Notes: generated by a model not told the origin, from the sequence alone. DNA of 64,000 bases from Pseudomonadota bacterium (GCA_021324855.1 JAJPIG010000018.1:62001-126000); one strand, 5' to 3'; counted from the stretch's first letter, positions 43,311-52,977 are shown. Program-made: numbers and translations.

Positions 43311-45689
43311 ATGCGCAAGTGGCTCTATGGCGGCGGCATCGGAGCGGCGCTGATCGTCGTCATCGCCGTCGCCTACGCCTTCTTCAGCCTGACCTCGATC
43401 GTCGCCGCGAATCGCGATCGGATTTTGAAGCTCGCCGGCGCGGCGCTCGGCCGTCCGGTTTTCATCAACGAAATGCGCGCGAGCCTCGGATGGGGCGTAT
43501 CAGTCGAAATCACCGGCCTCAGGATCGCGGACGATCCTGCGTTTTCGCAGCTCCCGTTCTTTACCGCCGACGAGGTCTCGCTGCGCCTGAAATTCTTCCC
43601 GCTGCTCTTCGGCCGCGCCCGGTTCCGCCAACTCGACATTGTTCAGCCCGAAATTCGCGTGCTGCGCAATGCCAGCGGCGAGCTGAATCTCGGGACATTA
43701 GGCAATGCGCGCGAGAAAACCGCCGGAACGAAGGCATCGTCCAACAGCGCTTCCGCGCTCGCCCGGCTTGCCATTAAGCAGCTCAACATCGATGGCGCGA
43801 ACGTCATCTACAACGATCTTTCCCAGCCGGCGAAGCCGATCAAACTTCACGGCCTCGACCTGAGCATCGAGAATTTCCGCGCGGATGCTCCCTTCGACGT
43901 AAGCCTCAAGTTCGGATTTCTCGGCCGCGACAACGTCGATGTGCACGGCAAGGTCGGTCCGCTGCTCGCGCGCGGGATGTTTTTGCTCAAACGAGTGCCG
44001 GCCGATCTGAGCTTCGCGCTTGGCCCGTTTGAAATCGACAAACTCCGTAAGCTGACCGACATCGGAAAAAAAATTCCGGCGGAGCTCGCGATGCCCGATC
44101 CAATTTCAATCGCGGGAAGTCTCAAAGGTCCGTTCGACGACTTGGCGTTTGAAGTCCGCTCCGATCTCACCGGGCAGCGCATCGCATATGCGCCGAAGTT
44201 CGACAAACCCGCCGGCGTTATGATGATGATTTCGGCGCAGGGCACCCGGACCCGGCAGCCGGCTGAGATCAAAATCGCGTCCGCCGAAATCAAGCTTGCG
44301 ACGCTAGATCTCCGCGCGACGAAGATCGCGATCGCGCCGCCCGCGCTCGCGGCGCAGATTGACAGTAACGCATTTGGACTTGGCGACGTCGCCGCGCTCA
44401 TCCCAACGGCTGGCCGGTACGGGATTTCGGGGAGCGGCGAGCTTCACGGGACGGCCGAAATTGCGGGCGGCAAGCCCAACTTTGATGGCGCCATCGTTTT
44501 CCACACAGTGGGAATCAAGTCGCCGCCGGGGAAGCTGCCGCCGATCGCGAATTTCAGCGGTACTGTCCGATGCGCCGGCACGCGTGCGACGGTCGAACCG
44601 ACTACCTTCACCCTCGGCTCGTCTCATCTGAGTTTCAAGGGCAATCTCGACTCGATCACGCCGCTGAATGCGGCGTACTCGATGACCGCCGACGCGCTCC
44701 ACCTCGATGAACTGCATCCGGGACGTCCGCCCGGAGAGGTGATGAACCAGGTTGCAATCAGCGGCACGGTGACCGGCGCGCCGGATTCGCCGCAGGTGAC
44801 CGCCCGGATCGCATCGCCAGATGGGACGGTTAATCGCGTCACGTACCAGCATCTCAATCTCGATGCGGACTACAATCGCGGTCGCCTCCACGCTCATCCG
44901 CTGCAAGCCGACGTTTTCGGCGGCTCGCTCGTGGCGAACATCAACGCCGTCATCGCCGGCGCGCCGAGTTTCGGTATCGGTATGAAACTGCACCGGATCG
45001 ATCTCGAGCCCGCGCTGCGCTCGCAGCACATCAGCGCGGCCAACTGGGTGCATGGTCTGCTTACCGGCAACGTCTCGCTCACCGGACGCGGCGCGCAATG
45101 GCGGCAGATTAAGCCGACGCTCAGCGGCAGCGGCACGCTTCAGCTCGTCAACGGCAGGCTGGTCGGCGTGAATATCGTGGCGCTCGCGATCAACGGCATC
45201 GCCGGCGCGCCGGGCGTGAGCCAGCTTCTCGACGCCACTTTCATGTCGAGTCATTCCGGGATGCTCGCCGATCCCGACACCGAGCTGACCAACGCGAGTT
45301 TGAGCTTCGTGCTGTCCGGCCCGCGCATCACGACGCACGACCTCATGGTGCAGTCGCAATTCTACGGCATCACGGGCGACGGCTGGTTCGACATGAACAA
45401 AAACATCGATATGGATTCGGACATCCAGCTCACCTTCGGGTTGAGCGTCGCGATTCCGGTGTGGGTTAAAGGTCAGCTTCCGGCGGTTATCGTCATGCCC
45501 AATCTGCCGAAGCTCACCGAGCGTATCGCGATGGGCGCGATCAGCGCGCCCGGCCGCATCCTCAAGGGCGGGATGAGCGCAGTCGGCGCGATTTTCGGCG
45601 GCGGCAGTTCATCGAATCAACCGCAAAGCAATCAAACACCGCCATCGCTTCCTAACCCGCTCAAAACTTTGAAGAGCCTGATTCCATAG
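43311..45689 (+). CDS. AsmA family protein
   Basis: A 792-residue envelope protein of the AsmA/TamB-like group. An N-terminal anchor (GIGAALIVVIAVAYAFF) is followed by a long repetitive beta-rich region in the periplasm. Family markers are LGRPVFINEMRASLGWGVSV (residues about 45-65), FGRARFRQLDIVQPEIRVLR, and the C-terminal AsmA_2 region with NGRLVGVNIVALAING and TITDNRL-like text LTNASLSFVLSGPRI. Such proteins form grooves that carry phospholipids toward the outer membrane, which supports a diderm cell envelope. The last 40 residues are a Gly/Ser/Gln/Pro tail. It is divergent from the MetE-like gene and 16 bp upstream of an esterase. Confidence 0.9.
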   Translation: MRKWLYGGGIGAALIVVIAVAYAFFSLTSIVAANRDRILKLAGAALGRPVFINEMRASLGWGVSVEITGLRIADDPAFSQLPFFTADEVSLRLKFFPLLFGRARFRQLDIVQPEIRVLRNASGELNLGTLGNAREKTAGTKASSNSASALARLAIKQLNIDGANVIYNDLSQPAKPIKLHGLDLSIENFRADAPFDVSLKFGFLGRDNVDVHGKVGPLLARGMFLLKRVPADLSFALGPFEIDKLRKLTDIGKKIPAELAMPDPISIAGSLKGPFDDLAFEVRSDLTGQRIAYAPKFDKPAGVMMMISAQGTRTRQPAEIKIASAEIKLATLDLRATKIAIAPPALAAQIDSNAFGLGDVAALIPTAGRYGISGSGELHGTAEIAGGKPNFDGAIVFHTVGIKSPPGKLPPIANFSGTVRCAGTRATVEPTTFTLGSSHLSFKGNLDSITPLNAAYSMTADALHLDELHPGRPPGEVMNQVAISGTVTGAPDSPQVTARIASPDGTVNRVTYQHLNLDADYNRGRLHAHPLQADVFGGSLVANINAVIAGAPSFGIGMKLHRIDLEPALRSQHISAANWVHGLLTGNVSLTGRGAQWRQIKPTLSGSGTLQLVNGRLVGVNIVALAINGIAGAPGVSQLLDATFMSSHSGMLADPDTELTNASLSFVLSGPRITTHDLMVQSQFYGITGDGWFDMNKNIDMDSDIQLTFGLSVAIPVWVKGQLPAVIVMPNLPKLTERIAMGAISAPGRILKGGMSAVGAIFGGGSSSNQPQSNQTPPSLPNPLKTLKSLIP

Positions 45690-45705
45690 GCGTGCGGAGA
45701 GAGAT

Positions 45706-47244
45706 ATGTCCGCCAACATAATTGCCGAAATCACAAGTGGAAAAATTCGCGGCGCGATCGATCACGGCGTCTGCGCCTTCAAGGGGATTCCGTACGGCCG
45801 CGCGCCAAAGGGCGCGCTCCGCTGGCGTCCACCGATGCCGCCGGAGCCGTGGGCCGGCATCCGCGACGCGCTCGAGTACGGCCCTCGCGCGATGCAGACT
45901 GAGAACACCTTCGGCGCGGCGCCCGAGGTCTTCGAGCTTTACAGCGGCAACTCGACGCTCCCGATGGACGAGAATTGCCTCGTGCTCAACCTCTGGACCC
46001 CGGCGCTCGACGATCGGCGGCGGCCGGTGATGCTGTGGCTGCACGGCGGCGCGTTTATCTCGGGATGGGGTTCGACGCCATGGTCCGAGGGCGTAAGTCT
46101 CGCGCGCAAGCAAAATGTTGTCGTCGTGACGATCAATCACCGGCTCGGCGCGCTCGGCTTTCTGCATCTCGAGGATCTATGCGGCGAGGAATTCGCCGGC
46201 GCCGGCCTCACCGGGATGTTCGACATTATCGCGGCGCTGCGATGGGTGCGCGAGAACATCGCGGCGTTCGGCGGTGATCCCGGCAACGTCACCGTATTCG
46301 GCGAATCGGGCGGCGGAGCCAAGATCAGCGTGCTGATGGCGATGCCGGCCGCGCAGGGGTTGTTTCATCGCGCGATCATCCAGAGCGGACCGGCGGTGCA
46401 GATGGCCTCGCGCGAGGAGGCGGGCAGGACGGCGAAGCAACTGCTCGATGAGCTCGGACTCGCGCCGGCGCGCGCCGGCGCGCTGCGCAGCCTCCCGGCC
46501 GATCGGATTCTTGTGGCACAGGGAAAGGTACTGGCCGGGATCAGCCGGATGTCTTTCACGCAGCGGCGGCGAATCGGCTTTAATCCGGTCGTTGACGGCA
46601 GACATTTTCCAGCCGGTCCGTTCGAGCCGGTCGCGCCGCGCATCTCGGCGTCGGTGCCGCTGATGATCGGCACCAACCAGGATGAGATGCGGCTCTTCTT
46701 CGCGGGCCATCCATGGTTCGAGCAGCTTGACGACGCCGCGATGCGCGAGCGGCTGCGGCAATTCGTCGGCGAACGCGCGGACGAGATCGCCGCCGCGTAT
46801 CGTCGCGCGCGCCCGGAGGATTCGCCGCGCAAGTTGTTCTCGGCGATCGCAAGCGATGCCGGGATGCGCATTCCGTCGCTGATCATGGCGGAACGGAAAA
46901 TCGCGCTCAACGCCGCGCCGGTGTTCGTCTATCTGTTTACCTGGCGGACGCCGGTGCTGGGCGGGATACTCGGATCGGCGCATACGCTCGAAATTCCGTT
47001 CGTGTTCGATCTGGTCGACAGCTCGCGGCTTACTGGCGATTCACCGGCGCGGTATGAGCTTGCCGATAAGCTGAGCCGGACCTGGGCGGCATTCGCGCGC
47101 ACCGGGAATCCGAACCACGATGCGATCCCCGAATGGCCACCCTATTCGATAGCGGAGCGCCCGACGATGATTTTCGACGAGCGCTGCCGAATTGAGCACG
47201 ATCCGCTCGGCGCCGAACGCAGGGCATGGGACATCAATCGTTAG
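45706..47244 (+). CDS. Type B carboxylesterase/lipase
   Basis: A 512-residue alpha/beta hydrolase of the carboxylesterase type B family. It shows FKGIPYGRAPKGALRWRPP, ENCLVLNLWTP, the oxyanion loop LWLHGGAFISGWG, the nucleophile elbow VFGESGGGAK (S201), the acid in GTNQDEMRLFF and the histidine in GSAHTLEIPFVF. There is no signal peptide, so it is probably cytoplasmic. It would cleave carboxylic esters of unknown identity. It follows AsmA by 16 bp and converges with the APC transporter gene, the two stops being 17 bp apart with no obvious terminator between. Confidence 0.93.
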   Translation: MSANIIAEITSGKIRGAIDHGVCAFKGIPYGRAPKGALRWRPPMPPEPWAGIRDALEYGPRAMQTENTFGAAPEVFELYSGNSTLPMDENCLVLNLWTPALDDRRRPVMLWLHGGAFISGWGSTPWSEGVSLARKQNVVVVTINHRLGALGFLHLEDLCGEEFAGAGLTGMFDIIAALRWVRENIAAFGGDPGNVTVFGESGGGAKISVLMAMPAAQGLFHRAIIQSGPAVQMASREEAGRTAKQLLDELGLAPARAGALRSLPADRILVAQGKVLAGISRMSFTQRRRIGFNPVVDGRHFPAGPFEPVAPRISASVPLMIGTNQDEMRLFFAGHPWFEQLDDAAMRERLRQFVGERADEIAAAYRRARPEDSPRKLFSAIASDAGMRIPSLIMAERKIALNAAPVFVYLFTWRTPVLGGILGSAHTLEIPFVFDLVDSSRLTGDSPARYELADKLSRTWAAFARTGNPNHDAIPEWPPYSIAERPTMIFDERCRIEHDPLGAERRAWDINR

Positions 47245-47261
47245 CGGACGTCAAAATTACG

Positions 47262-49331
47262 TTACGCAGCGGATTGCCCGAGCGGCGATGCCCCTGCGAT
47301 CGCGCCGCGGCCGTTCTGCGCTTGCGCCTTCGATACCCGCACCGGCAGAATCACCAGGCTCAATCCGTGTAGCTGCAGCCAGGTCTGCATTTCGAGCGCG
47401 GTATGATTATGCAGGAAGCGGCTGATGAAGCCTTCGAGCTCGTCGGTGAAGATCAGCTTGCCGGCGAAGAAGACCGCCTGCGGGAACTCCTTCGCGACCG
47501 CGAGACAGAGATGCTTCAGCTCCTCGACCACGTCGGGCCCGATGCTGATTCTGAGCTCGGGATGGAACCCCATGTCGGCGGCGAGCCGACAATATTCGTT
47601 GAGATCGTCCGCCACCTGTTGCTCGAGCGCGCGGACCTCGTCGGGGCCTTTGAGCAGTCCTGAGTCGACCTCGCCGACGCTGACGAAGACCACGTTCTTG
47701 AACTGGCCCCCGAAGAGGCGCTCCAACGTGACCAGCGTCGCGAGGCCGAGGCCGTTGAAACCGCCGACCAGCAGGACTGCCGTCGGCGCTTTCGGATCGA
47801 AGGTTTCGACGTGGCTTTCCTTGGCGGCGTAGATTTGCGGCAGGATGTCCGCCTCGAGCTGCTGGATGGCCTCCGTGACGCTCTGATAATGGCGTCGAAC
47901 CGTGTAGCAGACCGCGACCAGCCCGCCGGTCATCAGCATCGTGACCCATCCGCCTTCGTCGAACTTCAGCACCAGCATCAGACCGAGAATCAGCGCGGTG
48001 AAAAGGCATCCGACGCCGTTGATGGCCAGCTTATGGATCCATCGGCGCTCGTTTTTGCGCTCCTGCCACCAGTGCGTGCTCATCCCGAGCTGCGAAAGCG
48101 TGAAGGTAACGAAGACGTTGATCGAATAGAGCACCACCAGGATTCCGACCCGGGCCTCGGTGCCGATCAGGATGAGACCCGCCGCCAAACCCATCGCCAG
48201 CACCCCGTCCTGCATTACCAGCCGGCCGCTCAAGTTGGTGAAGCGGCGCGGCAGCCATCGATCGCCTGCCATCGTGGCAAGCACGCGCGGACCGTCGACG
48301 AAGCCGGTCTGCGCGGCGACGAAGAGCAGCGCGCCCTCGGTAATCAGCGTGAACGTGATGATCGGCGTGCCGATCGGCAGGCCGAAAAGCGTCCAGCTAC
48401 CCGCCACGTTTTGGAACAGGACGGCATTGAGGGTCTGGCCGTGGACCGGTTCGACGTGGAACAGCAAATAGCCGAGCAGGATTCCGCCCGCCAGCAGCGC
48501 CAGCGACACCGCCATGTAGAGCATGGTGCGCTTGCCGGTCGCGGTCCGCGGCTCGCGCAGGATCGGCAGTCCGTTGCTCACCGCCTCGATTCCGGTGTAG
48601 GTGCCCGCGCCCATGCTGTAGGCGCGGAAGAAGATTATTGCCAGCGCGAAAGCGCCGATCGAGCTCACCCCGCTGTGTACCTGCGCCATGGCGTCGCTGG
48701 TGATCTCGGGCAGCTCCATAGAGCGGCTCACGAGCGCGTAGCCGACCAGCCATGCATGCATGACCACGAAGGCGAGAAAGATCGGCAGCAACGAGAGCAC
48801 CGATTCTTTCACGCCGCGCAGGTTCATCCCGATCAGCAGAACCAGAATGAGCAGGCAGAACCAGAATTTGTAATGCAGCCAGGTGACGGGCAGGAAGCTG
48901 AAGATCGCGTCAGCTCCGCTCGCGATCGAGATGGAAATCGTCAGCACATAATCGACCACCAGCGCCGCGCCGGAGATCAGACCGGGGTAGGGGCCCAGGA
49001 GCTTGGTCGCGACCAGATAGCCGCCGCCGCCGGTCGGAAACAGATCGATCGTCTGAGTGTAGGAGGCCGAGATGATGAAAACCGTGAGGGCGGTCAGGAG
49101 GGCGAGGAAAACCGCCAGGTACTGATGATGACCCAGCGCGAGGAATGCCTCTTCCGGCCCATAGCACGATGAGCTCAGGCCGTCCGAGCCCAGCCCTACC
49201 CAGGCCAGAAAGGCGACCAGCGAGAGACGGTGAAAGATGCCGGGATCGCGGACATCCCGGGGCGGACCGATCAAAACGGCCGCCAGAGTGCGTCGACGTT
49301 CCTCTGGCGGGGCTTCGTTATCCGATGCCAA
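47262..49331 (-). CDS. APC superfamily permease with cytosolic C-terminal domain
   Basis: A 689-residue membrane protein. Residues about 30-450 hold some 12 hydrophobic segments of the APC fold, with GLGSDGLSSSCYGPEEAFLAL in the first helix, FPTGGGGYLVATKLLGPYPG, and AGTYTGIEAVSNG. A cytosolic domain of about 190 residues follows (TAVLLVGGFNGLGLATLVTLE), with a USP-like beta-alpha pattern. The layout resembles KimA-type proton/potassium importers, but amino acid transport cannot be excluded. The start is TTG 49331 with AAGGAGG upstream; no better start exists. It is alone on its strand between the esterase and folD. Confidence 0.85.
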   Translation of the reverse strand: MASDNEAPPEERRRTLAAVLIGPPRDVRDPGIFHRLSLVAFLAWVGLGSDGLSSSCYGPEEAFLALGHHQYLAVFLALLTALTVFIISASYTQTIDLFPTGGGGYLVATKLLGPYPGLISGAALVVDYVLTISISIASGADAIFSFLPVTWLHYKFWFCLLILVLLIGMNLRGVKESVLSLLPIFLAFVVMHAWLVGYALVSRSMELPEITSDAMAQVHSGVSSIGAFALAIIFFRAYSMGAGTYTGIEAVSNGLPILREPRTATGKRTMLYMAVSLALLAGGILLGYLLFHVEPVHGQTLNAVLFQNVAGSWTLFGLPIGTPIITFTLITEGALLFVAAQTGFVDGPRVLATMAGDRWLPRRFTNLSGRLVMQDGVLAMGLAAGLILIGTEARVGILVVLYSINVFVTFTLSQLGMSTHWWQERKNERRWIHKLAINGVGCLFTALILGLMLVLKFDEGGWVTMLMTGGLVAVCYTVRRHYQSVTEAIQQLEADILPQIYAAKESHVETFDPKAPTAVLLVGGFNGLGLATLVTLERLFGGQFKNVVFVSVGEVDSGLLKGPDEVRALEQQVADDLNEYCRLAADMGFHPELRISIGPDVVEELKHLCLAVAKEFPQAVFFAGKLIFTDELEGFISRFLHNHTALEMQTWLQLHGLSLVILPVRVSKAQAQNGRGAIAGASPLGQSAA

Positions 49332-49422
49332 CGAGGTAAAGCGGCCTCCTTGCCGAAAAAGGAAAGTTTATGAGGAAAACGTCGCCAAAGAAAGGTGCTC
49401 TCGATCGTTCCGCGGCCTATGA

Positions 49423-50325
49423 TCAGTTGGAATACTTCGCGCGTTCTAGGCCAAGCTGATAGCGGGCCGCGTCGATAACGTTCTGCATCAGCGCGGCCAC
49501 CGTCATCGGGCCTGTACCGCCCGGATTGGGCGTGATCCATCCGGCGACCTGCTTCACATTCTCGAAATCGACATCACCGGCAAAGCGGCCGGCTGCGATG
49601 CGTCGGAAACCGACGTCGATCACGCAGGCGCCCGGCTTGACCATCTCGCGTGTGATTAGGAATCCGGAATCGGTCTGCGCGCCGGTGCAGGAGACCAGAA
49701 TGTCGGCTTCGCGGCAGAGATCACCGAGGTCGCGGGTGTGGCGATGGCACCAGGTGACGGTCGCGTTGCACATCCGGCCGCCGAGTATCATCGCCAGCGG
49801 CTTGCCGGCGATATCGCTGCGCCCGATCACGACAGCGCGCGCCCCGGCGATCGGCACCTGATAATGGCTGAGCAACGCCAGTACGCCGCGCGGAGTGCAT
49901 GAGATGAACCGGCCCCATTCACCGCGATAGAACCCGGCGACGCTCGAAGCGCTGACCGCGTCGACGTCCTTCAGCGGCGCGATTTCATCGAAGAGCCGAA
50001 ACCAATCCAGCGATCGCGGCAGCGGAAGCTGGAGCAGGATTCCGGTCACGGCAGGATCGGCATTGAGCCGCGCGATGGCCGCGCTTACCGATTCCATCGT
50101 GGCAGCCTCCGCGTCGAGTTCGATCACATCGCTCTTGAACCCGACGTCGGCCGCCATCCGGCGCTTGTTGAGCACGTATTGTCGCGAGGCGGGATCATTG
50201 CCGACCATGATCGCGACGAGTGCCGGCACGATCCGATGGCGCGCGGCGAGTTCGCGGGCATGAGCGCGGACCTCAGCCACGATCCGGCGGCTCAGCGCGC
50301 GACCGTCCATAATGGTCGCGGACAT
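49423..50325 (-). CDS. folD: Bifunctional methylene-THF dehydrogenase/methenyl-THF cyclohydrolase
   Basis: FolD interconverts methylene-, methenyl- and formyl-tetrahydrofolate with NADP. The 300-residue product shows the active-site lysine in SRQYVLNKRRMA, ITGILLQLPLP, VDAVSASSVAGFY and the nucleotide-binding VVIGRSDIAGKPLAMIL, then the C-terminal PNPGGTGPMTVAALM. Length and motifs are normal, although the typical FHPxNxG region is altered (DAVSASSVAGFYRGEW), so this copy is divergent. Its place 11 bp after an SDR gene on the same strand suggests a catabolic C1 role linked to GcvT and the LigM-like protein rather than housekeeping only. Confidence 0.92.
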   Translation of the reverse strand: MSATIMDGRALSRRIVAEVRAHARELAARHRIVPALVAIMVGNDPASRQYVLNKRRMAADVGFKSDVIELDAEAATMESVSAAIARLNADPAVTGILLQLPLPRSLDWFRLFDEIAPLKDVDAVSASSVAGFYRGEWGRFISCTPRGVLALLSHYQVPIAGARAVVIGRSDIAGKPLAMILGGRMCNATVTWCHRHTRDLGDLCREADILVSCTGAQTDSGFLITREMVKPGACVIDVGFRRIAAGRFAGDVDFENVKQVAGWITPNPGGTGPMTVAALMQNVIDAARYQLGLERAKYSN

Positions 50326-50336
50326 CGATGATTGGC

Positions 50337-51107
50337 TCAGGCGGCGCCGCCGTTTAAGCGCAGTACCTGTCCGCTCACGAACGAGGCCTCGCGCGAGGCG
50401 AAGAATGCCACCGCCGCCGCGACCTCTTCCATCTTCCCCGGCCGTCCCATCGGGATCCGCGCGATCGCCCGCAGCAGATTCGGGGGCGGCTCCTTAAGCT
50501 GCAGACGCTCGGCGGTCGATTCGATCAGCGTGACGGCCGGCGCCACAGTGTTGATCGTGATTCCAAACGGCGCCAGTTCGATTGCGAGGCCGGAGCTGAG
50601 CCCGTGCACGCCAGCCTTGGCCGAGTTGACCACGGCATGATCTGTCAATCCACCGAAGACCGCGTTGGCAGTGACATTCACGATGCGCCCGTACTTCTGC
50701 TCGCGCATGATTGGGACCACCGCCTGGATGCATCGAAAGGCCGTCCACAGATTGTTGGCGAAAGTGGTCGCTATCTGCTCCTCATTGAAGTTTTCGTAGG
50801 GCTGCACGCCGCCTCCGCCGGCGTTGTTGACCAGCACGTCGATGCGGCCGAAGGCGCGCCGCGCGTCGCCGATCAACAACTCGGCGACGGCCTTTTGGCT
50901 CACATCGCCCTGGAACGGCAGCACCTGGACGCCTGGGCATCGGCCGGCGATTTCATCAACGGCGCGTCCGATGGTCGGCTTCATGTCGGCGGCTATCAGG
51001 TTGGCACCCTCGGAGGCGAGCCGCAGGGCGATCACCTTGCCGATACCCTGGGCCGCGCCGGTGACAATCGCGCTCTGGCCGTCGAACCGTCTGGTCATTT
51101 CCGCCAT
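50337..51107 (-). CDS. Short-chain dehydrogenase family protein without the catalytic tyrosine
   Basis: A 256-residue SDR. The cofactor motif is AIVTGAAQGIGKVIALRLA, then LIAADMKP, VLVNNAGGGG, and the end FVSGQVLRLNGGA. The catalytic YxxxK is VVNSAKAG: K164 is present, but position 160 is valine instead of tyrosine, and the preceding serine stretch reads VNVTANAVFGG without the usual serine. Ordinary dehydrogenase chemistry is therefore doubtful. It may act as a binding protein or use other residues. The start ATG 51107 follows GAGGA. It is co-directional with folD (11 bp apart) and divergent from the Pro/Tyr/Gly-rich gene. Confidence 0.88.
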   Translation of the reverse strand: MAEMTRRFDGQSAIVTGAAQGIGKVIALRLASEGANLIAADMKPTIGRAVDEIAGRCPGVQVLPFQGDVSQKAVAELLIGDARRAFGRIDVLVNNAGGGGVQPYENFNEEQIATTFANNLWTAFRCIQAVVPIMREQKYGRIVNVTANAVFGGLTDHAVVNSAKAGVHGLSSGLAIELAPFGITINTVAPAVTLIESTAERLQLKEPPPNLLRAIARIPMGRPGKMEEVAAAVAFFASREASFVSGQVLRLNGGAA

Positions 51108-51361
51108 CGATGAGTCCTCGCTGCTCGAAAAACGATGCTCTCCAGTCTGTCCCACTCGGATGAAGCCCCGCAACCCTCGTTGCCGTCGACTTCCGGATCA
51201 GCCAAGTGGACGACGTGCCGAACTATGGGGTCCCGGCCCTGCTTCCGCTCAAGATTTCCGTGTCGTGGGATTTCATGGGCTGGACGGTGTGCCGCCGCTT
51301 GCGGGTGGGATTGCGCCGGAGGGCGTTATACAATCATCCGCCATCGCGGGAGGAGCGTGGG

Positions 51362-52246
51362 ATGAGATCTATTTTTTGCCGCGCGCGAGCACCGTTCGCC
51401 GTGGCCGTGTTAGGCATGTTCGTTCTGGGCGTGCTCTCGCTCGCGAGCCGCGCCCTGGCGTTCGGTCCCAACATCCCCTACGTTGATCCGGACCAGGAGA
51501 CGGATGCGCCGCCGAACGCATGGCTGCTGATGGCGCCGCCGACAACGCAGTCGGGACTTACCGTCGATACTCAGGCCCGGCTCGCCAACTGGATTACTTA
51601 TGGGCGCTACAACACGCTGAAGGAGTGCAGCGCGACCATCCAGATCGTGCGCAGCGGCGTGGTTCCCACCTCGGGCTTCCCGCCGCAAATCACCGGCAAC
51701 GCGATCGCGATGAACGCGGTCCCAATCCCCAGCGCGATGCAGATGCCGTCCGGATATCCCAGCTCAGCCCAACCCGGGTACGGCAGCGCTATGCCGGGGG
51801 CGCCGCCGATGCCGTCCGGATATCCGCCGACAGGCGCTGCGATGGGCCAGCCGGCATATCCGAATTCAGCGTATCCCGGTGCGCCAGCCGCCCCGCCATC
51901 GGGATACCCGGGCTCTCAACCTCCTTATCCGGGAATGCAGCCGGGCTACGCAGGCATGCAACCGGCTTATCCTGGTATGCAGCCGCCAACCTATCCGGGA
52001 ATGCCGCCCGGCGCACCCGGGATGCCGCCCAGCTACGGTCAGTATTTGCAGCCCCAAACGACGATCCAGCAGCCCGCTCAGTACATGACGCGGCAGCAGG
52101 CCGATGCGGCCTACTGTTTCGCCGACAACGACCGGCGGCTGCAAGGATTGATCGCATCGCCACCCACGGCGACGTCGCCTGGCCAGCAGCTACTGAACGG
52201 ATCCTTGGGCGGAGCCGGCCCGAACTTTTCGGGCAGCGGGCGCTAG
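51362..52246 (+). CDS. Secreted Pro/Tyr/Gly/Met-rich low-complexity protein
   Basis: A 294-residue exported protein of unknown function. A signal peptide is clear (PFAVAVLGMFVLGVLSLASRALA). Residues about 35-115 are an ordinary folded-looking segment (WITYGRYNTLKECSATIQIVR). Residues about 120-240 are low complexity with near-repeats of YPGMQP, YAGMQP, SGYP and PGMPP. A short C-terminal segment has one cysteine (AYCFADNDRRLQGL). Within the gene an 18-bp sequence at 51742-51759 recurs exactly at 51808-51825, showing repeat expansion at DNA level. The start ATG 51362 has GGGAGGAG upstream. Such tails occur in surface and envelope proteins. It converges with mobA. Confidence 0.75.
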   Translation: MRSIFCRARAPFAVAVLGMFVLGVLSLASRALAFGPNIPYVDPDQETDAPPNAWLLMAPPTTQSGLTVDTQARLANWITYGRYNTLKECSATIQIVRSGVVPTSGFPPQITGNAIAMNAVPIPSAMQMPSGYPSSAQPGYGSAMPGAPPMPSGYPPTGAAMGQPAYPNSAYPGAPAAPPSGYPGSQPPYPGMQPGYAGMQPAYPGMQPPTYPGMPPGAPGMPPSYGQYLQPQTTIQQPAQYMTRQQADAAYCFADNDRRLQGLIASPPTATSPGQQLLNGSLGGAGPNFSGSGR

Positions 52247-52253
52247 CGATCGT

Positions 52254-52874
52254 TCACGAGCGCTCGATCGTTGCGCGCGCCCTCGCGTAATCCTCAGGCG
52301 TGTTGACGTTGATGAAGCTTTCGAGTTTCGGGTCGACAGCCCGCATCTCGGATTCTCCCACGATTTGCGCATCGATGCGTTCGACTATCGTATGCAGCCG
52401 CCGCTCGCCGATGTCCTCCATCTCCGCCAACGCGCCGAGGCATCGTCCCCGATAGACCGCATGCAGCATCTGCAACCGCCCGCCGATCCGCGGGATGACT
52501 GCATCGTGTGGGCCCAGCATCGCGCATAACTTCAGCGCCACCGCGGCGCGGAGCATCGGAAGATCGCAAGAGGCGACGAAGCCGTAATCGCCGCCGGCCG
52601 CTTCCAACCCACGTCTCAATGCGTGCACCGGTCCCTGGCCAGCGACCCGATCGCGCACCAGGATGATGTCGGCCGCCGCTTCATCGATTACCGGCGACTG
52701 CTCGGATGGCATCGCCCCGACCACGATTATCGGCGAAAATGCGCGGCGCAATTCCGCTACGACGCGCTCGACGAGCGTGCGGCCGCCAAGCGGCAGCGTC
52801 GCCTTGTCGCGGCCCATCCGGGAGCTTCGTCCGCCGGCCAGGATGATCGCGAACGCCCTGCTATCGAATGCCAT
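52254..52874 (-). CDS. mobA: Molybdenum cofactor guanylyltransferase-like nucleotidyltransferase
   Basis: A 206-residue MobA-family nucleotidyltransferase. The N-terminal pattern AIILAGGRSSRMGRDKATLPLGG is the nucleotide-binding signature; VASCDLPMLR provides the metal aspartate, and FINVNTPEDYARA is the normal end. It attaches GMP to molybdopterin; the related MocA attaches CMP, the form used by the xanthine-oxidase family, and the two are hard to separate by eye. Either would serve the molybdenum hydroxylase at 24695-29029. The start ATG 52874 is preferred to a TTG five codons earlier. Confidence 0.88.
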   Translation of the reverse strand: MAFDSRAFAIILAGGRSSRMGRDKATLPLGGRTLVERVVAELRRAFSPIIVVGAMPSEQSPVIDEAAADIILVRDRVAGQGPVHALRRGLEAAGGDYGFVASCDLPMLRAAVALKLCAMLGPHDAVIPRIGGRLQMLHAVYRGRCLGALAEMEDIGERRLHTIVERIDAQIVGESEMRAVDPKLESFINVNTPEDYARARATIERS

Positions 52875-52923
52875 GCGCACGCCCGCCAATCATCATATAC
52901 TCCGATGCAAATCGAACGGAGAC

Positions 52924-52954
52924 AAAAAGGGCGCCCCGAAAATGGAGCGCCCTT
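52924..52954 (-). terminator. Rho-independent terminator after the aldehyde dehydrogenase gene
   Basis: On the minus strand AAGGGCGC pairs with GCGCCCTT around a short loop and is followed by TTTTTGTC. It lies about 25 bp after the aldehyde dehydrogenase stop and just before the mobA start. Confidence 0.87.
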
Positions 52955-52977
52955 CGTGGTGAATCGGAAAATGCGGC

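Noticed and set aside
47811-49172. 453-codon open frame on the plus strand
   Set aside because: It is antisense to the APC permease, whose membrane segments and motifs are clear.
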